NCBI RefSeq assembly: GCF_037975245.1
Contig: NC_092573.1
Coordinates: 12,980,001-13,044,000, forward strand
Source: Apostichopus japonicus
Lineage: Eukaryota; Echinodermata; Holothuroidea; Aspidochirotida; Stichopodidae
Length of the DNA: 64,000 nucleotides
Direction: 5' to 3'
Part shown: positions 1-9,827 of the stretch, in pieces
Layout: the number at the start of each line of letters is the position of its first letter
Position numbering within the stretch: the first letter of the stretch is position 1
Program-made: the position numbers and the translations under genes
The notes under the pieces: model-generated
Database searches by the model: none
Seen by the model: the letters and a program-made list of their open reading frames with translations, nothing else
What the model was told of the DNA's origin: nothing

Positions 1-329
1 AAAGCAGATAATGCGGATACAGCAGACATAGCCGAGAATAAAATCTAGTAGCGTGGAGGATTCAATTATGACATACTAGGACTTTCTACTGGTAAACTTT
101 ACTCATTGTCGAATAAATCTATATCTAATTTCTAGCTTTTGCTCTGTGTTTAACGTATTATGACCAAAACAAATATGAAGTTCACGACAATTCCATCGGA
201 CTTGTATATTCGTTTAAAAATAGCTCCGTTTCGAATCTAACGCTCCATTGCTATGGTAACATGGTGAATAATAGCCCTGCCGCTAATGGATATGTAGAAG
301 ATGACCATCGGTGGCGCTCTCAACTTCTC

Positions 330-345
330 GTGCCACGTCTGGCAC
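330..345. other. Short perfect hairpin, one per unit
   Basis: GTGCCA and TGGCAC flank a CGTC loop, giving a 6-bp stem and 4-base loop. It recurs at the same offset in every unit. No function is implied by sequence alone. Confidence 0.5.
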
Positions 346-914
346 CTATACAAGAAGTAACCGACATATTACTGGCGCAATCCCGACCGAACATATTTTA
401 ACTCTCCTCAGACAGACTTTTCTACACTGATCCCAGAAAGCATTAAGTGCCGTCAAAATGCCTCAGTTGCCAATAGGTACATGTCCATGACGTAACACTG
501 TTCTCGTTGTGCAGAAAACTGAAGTCAAAAGTAAGGCATATACTGATAGGCCTAGACTAGGTATACGTTGCAGACTATACATATGCTAACTTCACAGACA
601 GACATACATGCATTCAGACAACTTCGGGTAATGTAAAATATCACTAACCGTAATCACGTTATGTTTACTCTGTCTTCAAATGTCGTCCTTTTCTTCTCTG
701 CAACCCCGGGCCGTCATTGGAGTCGTTCGAACAACTATATTAAGGCGAAGAACGACGTCAAGATATATCCAACGTCTAGACTACACTGCTTGCAATGGAG
801 AGAGAACTGCCCAGTACAGTACAGTACGTGTTGATATGAACGCCTACAAAATGACAACAAATATTTTCCATTGAAAATCCACTGTGTATGACGGTATAGT
901 AAACACTCGTATAT

Positions 915-1060
915 AGATCAACGCACACGCGCGCACGGAGGTATTATGTACGTACAGCATGCAATGCAGACAAATATTTCGGAGCGCGCGCTTCTGATTT
1001 TGTGCTGATATTCTTGTGAGCGCTCTTGTATCACTGTTTGCATGCGCGCACGGACAAGAT
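915..1060. promoter_or_regulatory. CpG-rich patch with repeated GCGCGCACGGA; possible control region
   Basis: This AT-rich unit has a local cluster of CpG here: GCGCGCACGGA occurs at 929-939 and again at 1044-1054, with GCGCGCGC between them (about 983-991). Read on the reverse strand, the second copy gives CGCGCATGCA, which resembles half of the palindromic NRF1 site. Such clusters are common in animal promoters, but no transcript start can be seen. The call rests on composition and motif likeness only. Confidence 0.25.
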
Positions 1061-1179
1061 AGACGTCAGACTATCACGCTGTAGCTACTAAACCTTTACT
1101 TACATGTGTACAGCAGTAGACTACTGTGATGGTTGCATGCGGCAGTTTAATTTTGTGTGCACAATATGTCAGCATTGTA

Positions 1180-1378
1180 CGGTGGCTTAATAAGGACATA
1201 GGAAAGAAAAACAGTGTCCCCAAATCTCACAATGTTGTCTTTTTATCTCAAACGTTGCCTCTTTTTTTCCCTTCAAAATTTAGATCCAAAAACAAAAGTC
1301 CAAAAGTAGAGACAAAAAGTCCAAATTTTCAGATTTGAGCAGACTTGTTTCCTTTCCTATGTCCCTATTAAGCCACCG
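1180..1378. mobile_element. 199-bp MITE-like element with TA duplication, present in every unit
   Basis: The left end begins CGGTGGCTTAATAAGGACAT (1180-1206) and the right end (1352-1378) is its reverse complement, 26 of 27 bases matching. TA flanks both sides (1178-1179 and 1379-1380). Size, lack of coding and TA duplication fit a non-autonomous Tc1/mariner-type MITE; the family is not identified. Other copies start at 4455, 7731, 11007, 14284, 25737, 29013, 32290, 35567, 38843, 42119, 45396, 48671, 51931, 55196, 58460 and 61736, each 199 bp. Since all units carry it at the same offset, it was inserted before the array was amplified. Confidence 0.75.
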
Positions 1379-1813
1379 TAGTATTGTGACTATTCTATGA
1401 TCAGAAAAACTGTACAAATCTAACGGAATTGCTAATGTTATAATGTTAAGAGACTGGCCTTTATCATCCCTGTAAAGTCAGAACGCGACGGTGTTTATTT
1501 CAGTCACGGTTGGCAGCCCTCTTAGGGTTTTAATCAGGAGCTTTCTATTTTATAGCTGTTGTAGGTGTCGTACCAGAAGTAATCCTTCCATTATCTTACA
1601 CAGTACTAAGTCCGTCACGTTTAGGGTCCGCTAAAGTATAGCTAGAAGTTGTCAACTGACAAATCATACCCCCACGTTGATATCTGAGGGCTTGGCCTGC
1701 CAGGGTGCATGCACATTTCTATATCATGACGCAGTTTAGACTTTGAGCTAGAAGAGGAGCAAGTTGAGCACACTGAACCGTCCGCTCGCACGGAGAAACA
1801 TATCCAGATTAAA

Positions 1814-1840
1814 ACACAGAATTTCTTAACTGTTCTGTGT
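1814..1840. other. 8-bp perfect inverted repeat with 11-base loop
   Basis: ACACAGAA at 1814-1821 and TTCTGTGT at 1833-1840 are complementary. No T run follows, so it does not look like a terminator. Another small palindrome, TTGTCA-AC-TGACAA, lies at 1649-1662. Confidence 0.4.
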
Positions 1841-2008
1841 CACCTCCTTGAATCCTCCTTATTTGCACATCACCTCTACTTTGAATTATGCGCTTCCACA
1901 TCAAGACATTCAAAACGATCGTGGTGACTGGAAATATGCCATAACAAGCATTGCGTTAGGTCATGTTACGTCTCGTGTGTGTCTGTGTGCTTTACTTATC
2001 TTTTCGTG

Positions 2009-2058
2009 TTTTTTTTTTTCGTTTTTTTTTTCGTTTTTTTTTTTTTTTTTTTTTTTTT
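2009..2058. repeat. Variable T tract interrupted by CG; length marker of the units
   Basis: T runs of 10 to 14 (25 in unit 1) are separated by CG dinucleotides and followed by CACGG. Forms: class A T11/T10/T13/T11 in units 2, 3, 6, 9, 10, 16 and 17; class B T11/T10/T14/T11 in units 4, 7, 8 and 11; class C T12/T13/T11 in units 14 and 15; singletons T11/T10/T25 (unit 1), T11/T14/T11 (unit 5), T11/T10/T13/T10 (unit 12) and T10/T10/T11 (unit 13). On the reverse strand it resembles an A-rich tail, so an old retroposed insert is one possible origin. Runs this long are prone to read errors. Confidence 0.85.
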
Positions 2059-2221
2059 CACGGTTAAACTTTTGTGCGAATGTACAATACTCCAATTGGG
2101 GCATGGTATGCATTCATATCACATTGTTTTGGAACAATCTGGAACTCTAAGTATTATTTCGACCCAAGAATCACCAGGCTGGCGTGGTGGCCTGAACGGT
2201 TGGAAGACAGCACTGCGCGTC

Positions 2222-2332
2222 GGTGTTTGTTGTCAGGCTGTGTGAATCGCGCCGATCGGATGACAGACACTGCTTTGTTTATAATGGCATCGCCAAGGTG
2301 GAATTTTTACACGGGCCTAGGATCCCAATTCC
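2222..2332 (+). other. Paired segments upstream of the structured stretch
   Basis: Complementary pairs: GTGT 2223-2226 with ACAC 2267-2270; TGTCA 2231-2235 with TGACA 2261-2265; ATCG 2246-2249 with CGAT 2253-2256; GGAATT 2300-2305 with AATTCC 2327-2332, enclosing GGG 2313-2315 with CCC 2324-2326. These stems are short and some may be chance, but they nest without crossing and run straight into the next structured block. The transposon target (2212-2219 in this unit) lies just before them. Confidence 0.3.
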
Positions 2333-2363
2333 GTATCCTCCCTTAGTTCGCAAAAGCATCCGG

Positions 2364-2495
2364 GAGATTACGTTTAGAGTCCGGCCTTCGGGCCAGAAGT
2401 GGGCTAGCTGACTTGCAATGGAGGGCTCACGTCGATTCGGACTGGGTTGATGTTCAACGTTCAGTGAAACCATGGCCTCGATGAGGCGTAATCTC
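2364..2495 (+). ncRNA. Candidate structured RNA, multi-branched fold, one per unit
   Basis: Six stems can be drawn without conflict: GAGATTACG 2364-2372 with CGTAATCTC 2487-2495 (9 bp, closing the fold); AGTCC 2378-2382 with GGACT 2439-2443; GGCC-TTCG-GGCC 2383-2394, a UUCG tetraloop hairpin; GTGGGC 2399-2404 with GCTCAC 2425-2430 (one G-U pair); GTTGA-TGT-TCAAC 2446-2458; GCCTC-GAT-GAGGC 2475-2487, which shares its last C with the closing stem. The TTTT run at 2502-2505 would suit Pol III termination. I recognise no known RNA family. The two nearby private substitutions (12251 and 62914) fall in unpaired positions. Other copies start at 5640, 8916, 12193, 23646, 26922, 30199, 33476, 36752, 40028, 43305, 46580, 49840, 53105, 56370, 59645 and 62921. 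The strand is inferred only from the TTCG loop and T run; transcription is unproven. Confidence 0.3.
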
Positions 2496-2501
2496 TTGTT
2501 A

Positions 2502-2505
2502 ATTT
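2502..2505 (+). terminator. T4 run after the fold; possible Pol III stop
   Basis: TTAATTTTAG follows the closing stem by 6 bases. T4 or longer on the sense strand is the usual RNA polymerase III stop. In AT-rich DNA such runs are common, so this matters only if the fold is really transcribed. Confidence 0.2.
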
Positions 2506-2577
2506 TAGCTTTCTGTCTTCAATTTTATAATATAATTATATAAATTAATTATTGCCTTTTTTATTCGTCTTTTTCTC

Positions 2578-2650
2578 GCTTAGTTATCGCATTTTATTCA
2601 AGGTTAAATATATGCTCATGTCTGCCTAGGTTCGACTCCCCGCCGAAGCA
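2578..2650 (+). pseudogene. tRNA-like remnant with perfect B box
   Basis: GGTTCGACTCC at 2629-2639 fits the Pol III B-box consensus exactly. Counting back from it as a tRNA, GCTTAGT (2578-2584) could pair with CCGAAGC (2643-2649) at five of seven positions, and A2650 would be the discriminator base. D and anticodon stems cannot be formed, so this is not a working tRNA. An A/T-rich simple tail follows directly (2651-2689), as in tRNA-derived SINEs. A chance B box cannot be excluded. Confidence 0.3.
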
Positions 2651-2689
2651 ATATTTTATTTTATTTTTTTATTATTATTATTAATATTT
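2651..2689. repeat. A/T simple-sequence tail
   Basis: TTTTATTTTATTTTTTTATTATTATTATTAAT type low-complexity DNA directly after the tRNA-like remnant. An AT-only stretch also lies at about 2521-2552. Confidence 0.6.
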
Positions 2690-2730
2690 GGGGTGTTGTT
2701 AATATCTGCATGTCTATGCATGGTGTTTTA

Positions 2731-2795
2731 AGTTTGTTTCGCTTTGTTTGTCTGTTTTTTTGTTTGTTTTTTTAGGGGGAGGGGGGTGTTTGTCT
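2731..2795. repeat. TTTG-rich tract ending in G5-A-G6
   Basis: Irregular TTTG and T7 runs lead into AGGGGGAGGGGGGTG. The two long G runs could form intermolecular G-quadruplexes. It is not a telomere repeat: TTAGGG does not recur. Confidence 0.5.
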
Positions 2796-3275
2796 CTATT
2801 TTGGTATTTTGTTTCGCGTAAACAAAGTAGGTCATTGCAATAATTTTTGCACAACTTGTCAATAGAAACCGATTCGGAACTTAAGACCTGAGTGGTAAAT
2901 TTGATTTCTGTCTCGCTCGTCGCCTTTCACTGGAAATTTGAATGAAAGTATTCATAAGGACGAAAACTGTACCTGCAAAAAGAAATGCTTCTTTTGTACA
3001 GTGTAAGGCCACCGCGACATCTTTTCTGACAAGCTTGATGATATTTGTTCTTCGGGAATGTTGTGTCATTACTTAGCCTTTATATTATAAACAGTTAAGT
3101 GTGGAAACAGCTATGCTCCTGTTAGAACAACTTAACATTTCTTAAATGCTGATTTACTGAGGCAGGCGTTTGAAAGACAGTGTGATACAAACAGGTACGG
3201 TAACGTCATAAACAATGCCACGAGCTCTCCGTGCATTAAAAACGATCGAAATGTGCGGTATTCATGACGGTACAC

Positions 3276-6200
3276 AAAGCAGATAATGCGGATACAGCAG
3301 ACATAGCCGAGAATAAAATCTAGTAGCGTGGAGGATTCAATTATGACATACTAGGACTTTCTACTGGTAAACTTTACTCATTGTCGAATAAATCTATATC
3401 TAATTTCTAGCTTTTGCTCTGTGTTTAACGTATTATGACCAAAACAAATATGAAGTTCACGACAATTCCATCGGACTTGTATATTCGTTTAAAAATAGCT
3501 CCGTTTCGAATCTAACGCTCCATTGCTATGGTAACATGGTGAATAATAGCCCTGCCGCTAATGGATATGTAGAAGATGACCATCGGTGGCGCTCTCAACT
3601 TCTCGTGCCACGTCTGGCACCTATACAAGAAGTAACCGACATATTACTGGCGCAATCCCGACCGAACATATTTTAACTCTCCTCAGACAGACTTTTCTAC
3701 ACTGATCCCAGAAAGCATTAAGTGCCGTCAAAATGCCTCAGTTGCCAATAGGTACATGTCCATGACGTAACACTGTTCTCGTTGTGCAGAAAACTGAAGT
3801 CAAAAGTAAGGCATATACTGATAGGCCTAGACTAGGTATACGTTGCAGACTATACATATGCTAACTTCACAGACAGACATACATGCATTCAGACAACTTC
3901 GGGTAATGTAAAATATCACTAACCGTAATCACGTTATGTTTACTCTGTCTTCAAATGTCGTCCTTTTCTTCTCTGCAACCCCGGGCCGTCATTGGAGTCG
4001 TTCGAACAACTATATTAAGGCGAAGAACGACGTCAAGATATATCCAACGTCTAGACTACACTGCTTGCAATGGAGAGAGAACTGCCCAGTACAGTACAGT
4101 ACGTGTTGATATGAACGCCTACAAAATGACAACAAATATTTTCCATTGAAAATCCACTGTGTATGACGGTATAGTAAACACTCGTATATAGATCAACGCA
4201 CACGCGCGCACGGAGGTATTATGTACGTACAGCATGCAATGCAGACAAATATTTCGGAGCGCGCGCTTCTGATTTTGTGCTGATATTCTTGTGAGCGCTC
4301 TTGTATCACTGTTTGCATGCGCGCACGGACAAGATAGACGTCAGACTATCACGCTGTAGCTACTAAACCTTTACTTACATGTGTACAGCAGTAGACTACT
4401 GTGATGGTTGCATGCGGCAGTTTAATTTTGTGTGCACAATATGTCAGCATTGTACGGTGGCTTAATAAGGACATAGGAAAGAAAAACAGTGTCCCCAAAT
4501 CTCACAATGTTGTCTTTTTATCTCAAACGTTGCCTCTTTTTTTCCCTTCAAAATTTAGATCCAAAAACAAAAGTCCAAAAGTAGAGACAAAAAGTCCAAA
4601 TTTTCAGATTTGAGCAGACTTGTTTCCTTTCCTATGTCCCTATTAAGCCACCGTAGTATTGTGACTATTCTATGATCAGAAAAACTGTACAAATCTAACG
4701 GAATTGCTAATGTTATAATGTTAAGAGACTGGCCTTTATCATCCCTGTAAAGTCAGAACGCGACGGTGTTTATTTCAGTCACGGTTGGCAGCCCTCTTAG
4801 GGTTTTAATCAGGAGCTTTCTATTTTATAGCTGTTGTAGGTGTCGTACCAGAAGTAATCCTTCCATTATCTTACACAGTACTAAGTCCGTCACGTTTAGG
4901 GTCCGCTAAAGTATAGCTAGAAGTTGTCAACTGACAAATCATACCCCCACGTTGATATCTGAGGGCTTGGCCTGCCAGGGTGCATGCACATTTCTATATC
5001 ATGACGCAGTTTAGACTTTGAGCTAGAAGAGGAGCAAGTTGAGCACACTGAACCGTCCGCTCGCACGGAGAAACATATCCAGATTAAAACACAGAATTTC
5101 TTAACTGTTCTGTGTCACCTCCTTGAATCCTCCTTATTTGCACATCACCTCTACTTTGAATTATGCGCTTCCACATCAAGACATTCAAAACGATCGTGGT
5201 GACTGGAAATATGCCATAACAAGCATTGCGTTAGGTCATGTTACGTCTCGTGTGTGTCTGTGTGCTTTACTTATCTTTTCGTGTTTTTTTTTTTCGTTTT
5301 TTTTTTCGTTTTTTTTTTTTTCGTTTTTTTTTTTCACGGTTAAACTTTTGTGCGAATGTACAATACTCCAATTGGGGCATGGTATGCATTCATATCACAT
5401 TGTTTTGGAACAATCTGGAACTCTAAGTATTATTTCGACCCAAGAATCACCAGGCTGGCGTGGTGGCCTGAACGGTTGGAAGACAGCACTGCGCGTCGGT
5501 GTTTGTTGTCAGGCTGTGTGAATCGCGCCGATCGGATGACAGACACTGCTTTGTTTATAATGGCATCGCCAAGGTGGAATTTTTACACGGGCCTAGGATC
5601 CCAATTCCGTATCCTCCCTTAGTTCGCAAAAGCATCCGGGAGATTACGTTTAGAGTCCGGCCTTCGGGCCAGAAGTGGGCTAGCTGACTTGCAATGGAGG
5701 GCTCACGTCGATTCGGACTGGGTTGATGTTCAACGTTCAGTGAAACCATGGCCTCGATGAGGCGTAATCTCTTGTTAATTTTAGCTTTCTGTCTTCAATT
5801 TTATAATATAATTATATAAATTAATTATTGCCTTTTTTATTCGTCTTTTTCTCGCTTAGTTATCGCATTTTATTCAAGGTTAAATATATGCTCATGTCTG
5901 CCTAGGTTCGACTCCCCGCCGAAGCAATATTTTATTTTATTTTTTTATTATTATTATTAATATTTGGGGTGTTGTTAATATCTGCATGTCTATGCATGGT
6001 GTTTTAAGTTTGTTTCGCTTTGTTTGTCTGTTTTTTTGTTTGTTTTTTTAGGGGGAGGGGGGTGTTTGTCTCTATTTTGGTATTTTGTTTCGCGTAAACA
6101 AAGTAGGTCATTGCAATAATTTTTGCACAACTTGTCAATAGAAACCGATTCGGAACTTAAGACCTGAGTGGTAAATTTGATTTCTGTCTCGCTCGTCGCC

Positions 6201-6551
6201 TTTCACTGGAAATTTGAATGAAAGTATTCATAAGGACGAAAACTGTACCTGCAAAAAGAAATGCTTCTTTTGTACAGTGTAAGGCCACCGCGACATCTTT
6301 TCTGACAAGCTTGATGATATTTGTTCTTCGGGAATGTTGTGTCATTACTTAGCCTTTATATTATAAACAGTTAAGTGTGGAAACAGCTATGCTCCTGTTA
6401 GAACAACTTAACATTTCTTAAATGCTGATTTACTGAGGCAGGCGTTTGAAAGACAGTGTGATACAAACAGGTACGGTAACGTCATAAACAATGCCACGAG
6501 CTCTCCGTGCATTAAAAACGATCGAAATGTGCGGTATTCATGACGGTACAC
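3276..6551 (+). repeat. Array unit 2
   Basis: 3276 bp. T tract 5284-5334 is T11-CG-T10-CG-T13-CG-T11, the commonest form (class A). No substitution noticed against the majority sequence. Confidence 0.97.
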
Positions 6552-9500
6552 AAAGCAGATAATGCGGATACAGCAGACATAGCCGAGAATAAAATCTAGT
6601 AGCGTGGAGGATTCAATTATGACATACTAGGACTTTCTACTGGTAAACTTTACTCATTGTCGAATAAATCTATATCTAATTTCTAGCTTTTGCTCTGTGT
6701 TTAACGTATTATGACCAAAACAAATATGAAGTTCACGACAATTCCATCGGACTTGTATATTCGTTTAAAAATAGCTCCGTTTCGAATCTAACGCTCCATT
6801 GCTATGGTAACATGGTGAATAATAGCCCTGCCGCTAATGGATATGTAGAAGATGACCATCGGTGGCGCTCTCAACTTCTCGTGCCACGTCTGGCACCTAT
6901 ACAAGAAGTAACCGACATATTACTGGCGCAATCCCGACCGAACATATTTTAACTCTCCTCAGACAGACTTTTCTACACTGATCCCAGAAAGCATTAAGTG
7001 CCGTCAAAATGCCTCAGTTGCCAATAGGTACATGTCCATGACGTAACACTGTTCTCGTTGTGCAGAAAACTGAAGTCAAAAGTAAGGCATATACTGATAG
7101 GCCTAGACTAGGTATACGTTGCAGACTATACATATGCTAACTTCACAGACAGACATACATGCATTCAGACAACTTCGGGTAATGTAAAATATCACTAACC
7201 GTAATCACGTTATGTTTACTCTGTCTTCAAATGTCGTCCTTTTCTTCTCTGCAACCCCGGGCCGTCATTGGAGTCGTTCGAACAACTATATTAAGGCGAA
7301 GAACGACGTCAAGATATATCCAACGTCTAGACTACACTGCTTGCAATGGAGAGAGAACTGCCCAGTACAGTACAGTACGTGTTGATATGAACGCCTACAA
7401 AATGACAACAAATATTTTCCATTGAAAATCCACTGTGTATGACGGTATAGTAAACACTCGTATATAGATCAACGCACACGCGCGCACGGAGGTATTATGT
7501 ACGTACAGCATGCAATGCAGACAAATATTTCGGAGCGCGCGCTTCTGATTTTGTGCTGATATTCTTGTGAGCGCTCTTGTATCACTGTTTGCATGCGCGC
7601 ACGGACAAGATAGACGTCAGACTATCACGCTGTAGCTACTAAACCTTTACTTACATGTGTACAGCAGTAGACTACTGTGATGGTTACATGCGGCAGTTTA
7701 ATTTTGTGTGCACAATATGTCAGCATTGTACGGTGGCTTAATAAGGACATAGGAAAGAAAAACAGTGTCCCCAAATCTCACAATGTTGTCTTTTTATCTC
7801 AAACGTTGCCTCTTTTTTTCCCTTCAAAATTTAGATCCAAAAACAAAAGTCCAAAAGTAGAGACAAAAAGTCCAAATTTTCAGATTTGAGCAGACTTGTT
7901 TCCTTTCCTATGTCCCTATTAAGCCACCGTAGTATTGTGACTATTCTATGATCAGAAAAACTGTACAAATCTAACGGAATTGCTAATGTTATAATGTTAA
8001 GAGACTGGCCTTTATCATCCCTGTAAAGTCAGAACGCGACGGTGTTTATTTCAGTCACGGTTGGCAGCCCTCTTAGGGTTTTAATCAGGAGCTTTCTATT
8101 TTATAGCTGTTGTAGGTGTCGTACCAGAAGTAATCCTTCCATTATCTTACACAGTACTAAGTCCGTCACGTTTAGGGTCCGCTAAAGTATAGCTAGAAGT
8201 TGTCAACTGACAAATCATACCCCCACGTTGATATCTGAGGGCTTGGCCTGCCAGGGTGCATGCACATTTCTATATCATGACGCAGTTTAGACTTTGAGCT
8301 AGAAGAGGAGCAAGTTGAGCACACTGAACCGTCCGCTCGCACGGAGAAACATATCCAGATTAAAACACAGAATTTCTTAACTGTTCTGTGTCACCTCCTT
8401 GAATCCTCCTTATTTGCACATCACCTCTACTTTGAATTATGCGCTTCCACATCAAGACATTCAAAACGATCGTGGTGACTGGAAATATGCCATAACAAGC
8501 ATTGCGTTAGGTCATGTTACGTCTCGTGTGTGTCTGTGTGCTTTACTTATCTTTTCGTGTTTTTTTTTTTCGTTTTTTTTTTCGTTTTTTTTTTTTTCGT
8601 TTTTTTTTTTCACGGTTAAACTTTTGTGCGAATGTACAATACTCCAATTGGGGCATGGTATGCATTCATATCACATTGTTTTGGAACAATCTGGAACTCT
8701 AAGTATTATTTCGACCCAAGAATCACCAGGCTGGCGTGGTGGCCTGAACGGTTGGAAGACAGCACTGCGCGTCGGTGTTTGTTGTCAGGCTGTGTGAATC
8801 GCGCCGATCGGATGACAGACACTGCTTTGTTTATAATGGCATCGCCAAGGTGGAATTTTTACACGGGCCTAGGATCCCAATTCCGTATCCTCCCTTAGTT
8901 CGCAAAAGCATCCGGGAGATTACGTTTAGAGTCCGGCCTTCGGGCCAGAAGTGGGCTAGCTGACTTGCAATGGAGGGCTCACGTCGATTCGGACTGGGTT
9001 GATGTTCAACGTTCAGTGAAACCATGGCCTCGATGAGGCGTAATCTCTTGTTAATTTTAGCTTTCTGTCTTCAATTTTATAATATAATTATATAAATTAA
9101 TTATTGCCTTTTTTATTCGTCTTTTTCTCGCTTAGTTATCGCATTTTATTCAAGGTTAAATATATGCTCATGTCTGCCTAGGTTCGACTCCCCGCCGAAG
9201 CAATATTTTATTTTATTTTTTTATTATTATTATTAATATTTGGGGTGTTGTTAATATCTGCATGTCTATGCATGGTGTTTTAAGTTTGTTTCGCTTTGTT
9301 TGTCTGTTTTTTTGTTTGTTTTTTTAGGGGGAGGGGGGTGTTTGTCTCTATTTTGGTATTTTGTTTCGCGTAAACAAAGTAGGTCATTGCAATAATTTTT
9401 GCACAACTTGTCAATAGAAACCGATTCGGAACTTAAGACCTGAGTGGTAAATTTGATTTCTGTCTCGCTCGTCGCCTTTCACTGGAAATTTGAATGAAAG

Positions 9501-9827
9501 TATTCATAAGGACGAAAACTGTACCTGCAAAAAGAAATGCTTCTTTTGTACAGTGTAAGGCCACCGCGACATCTTTTCTGACAAGCTTGATGATATTTGT
9601 TCTTCGGGAATGTTGTGTCATTACTTAGCCTTTATATTATAAACAGTTAAGTGTGGAAACAGCTATGCTCCTGTTAGAACAACTTAACATTTCTTAAATG
9701 CTGATTTACTGAGGCAGGCGTTTGAAAGACAGTGTGATACAAACAGGTACGGTAACGTCATAAACAATGCCACGAGCTCTCCGTGCATTAAAAACGATCG
9801 AAATGTGCGGTATTCATGACGGTACAC
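6552..9827 (+). repeat. Array unit 3
   Basis: 3276 bp, T tract class A. One private substitution noticed: G to A at 7686 (TGGTTACATG where the others have TGGTTGCATG). Confidence 0.97.

Larger units (their letters stand above)
1..3275 (+). repeat. Array unit 1 (reference for offsets)
   Basis: First complete unit; position 1 is an arbitrary start set by the window edge. Its T tract (2009-2058) reads T11-CG-T10-CG-T25. The third CG interruption seen in most units is missing, leaving the longest pure T run in the array. From 1 to about 660 I see only a short hairpin (330-345) and small palindromes such as CCTAGACTAGG at 551-561. From 2800 to 3275 I see nothing beyond short reading frames. Confidence 0.97.

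Noticed and set aside
2231-2241. TGTCAGGCTGT in the unit equals the sequence at the transposase start codon (16069-16079)
   Set aside because: Eleven bases, no flanking likeness; taken as chance, though a translated comparison would settle it.
2364-2495. Hammerhead or other known self-cleaving ribozyme
   Set aside because: The hammerhead core CTGATGA with GAAA is absent, and no other known core was recognised.
2776-2788. Telomere-like AGGGGGAGGGGGG
   Set aside because: No TTAGGG periodicity; a single G-rich patch behind a T-rich tract.
2881-3069. 62-codon minus-strand frame kept in every unit, and similar 60-90 codon frames on both strands
   Set aside because: Kept only because the units are near-identical. 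No start context, domain or homology that I recognise.
1-3275. Standard tandem gene cluster (rRNA, 5S, snRNA, histone, spliced leader)
   Set aside because: No conserved segments of these genes could be seen on either strand; the AATTTTAG near 2500 is only loosely like an Sm site.
5123-5521. 132-codon frame rich in phenylalanine, repeated in many units
   Set aside because: The Phe/Ser runs are just the T tract with CG breaks. Its frame changes from unit to unit as the tract length changes, so it is not under coding constraint.
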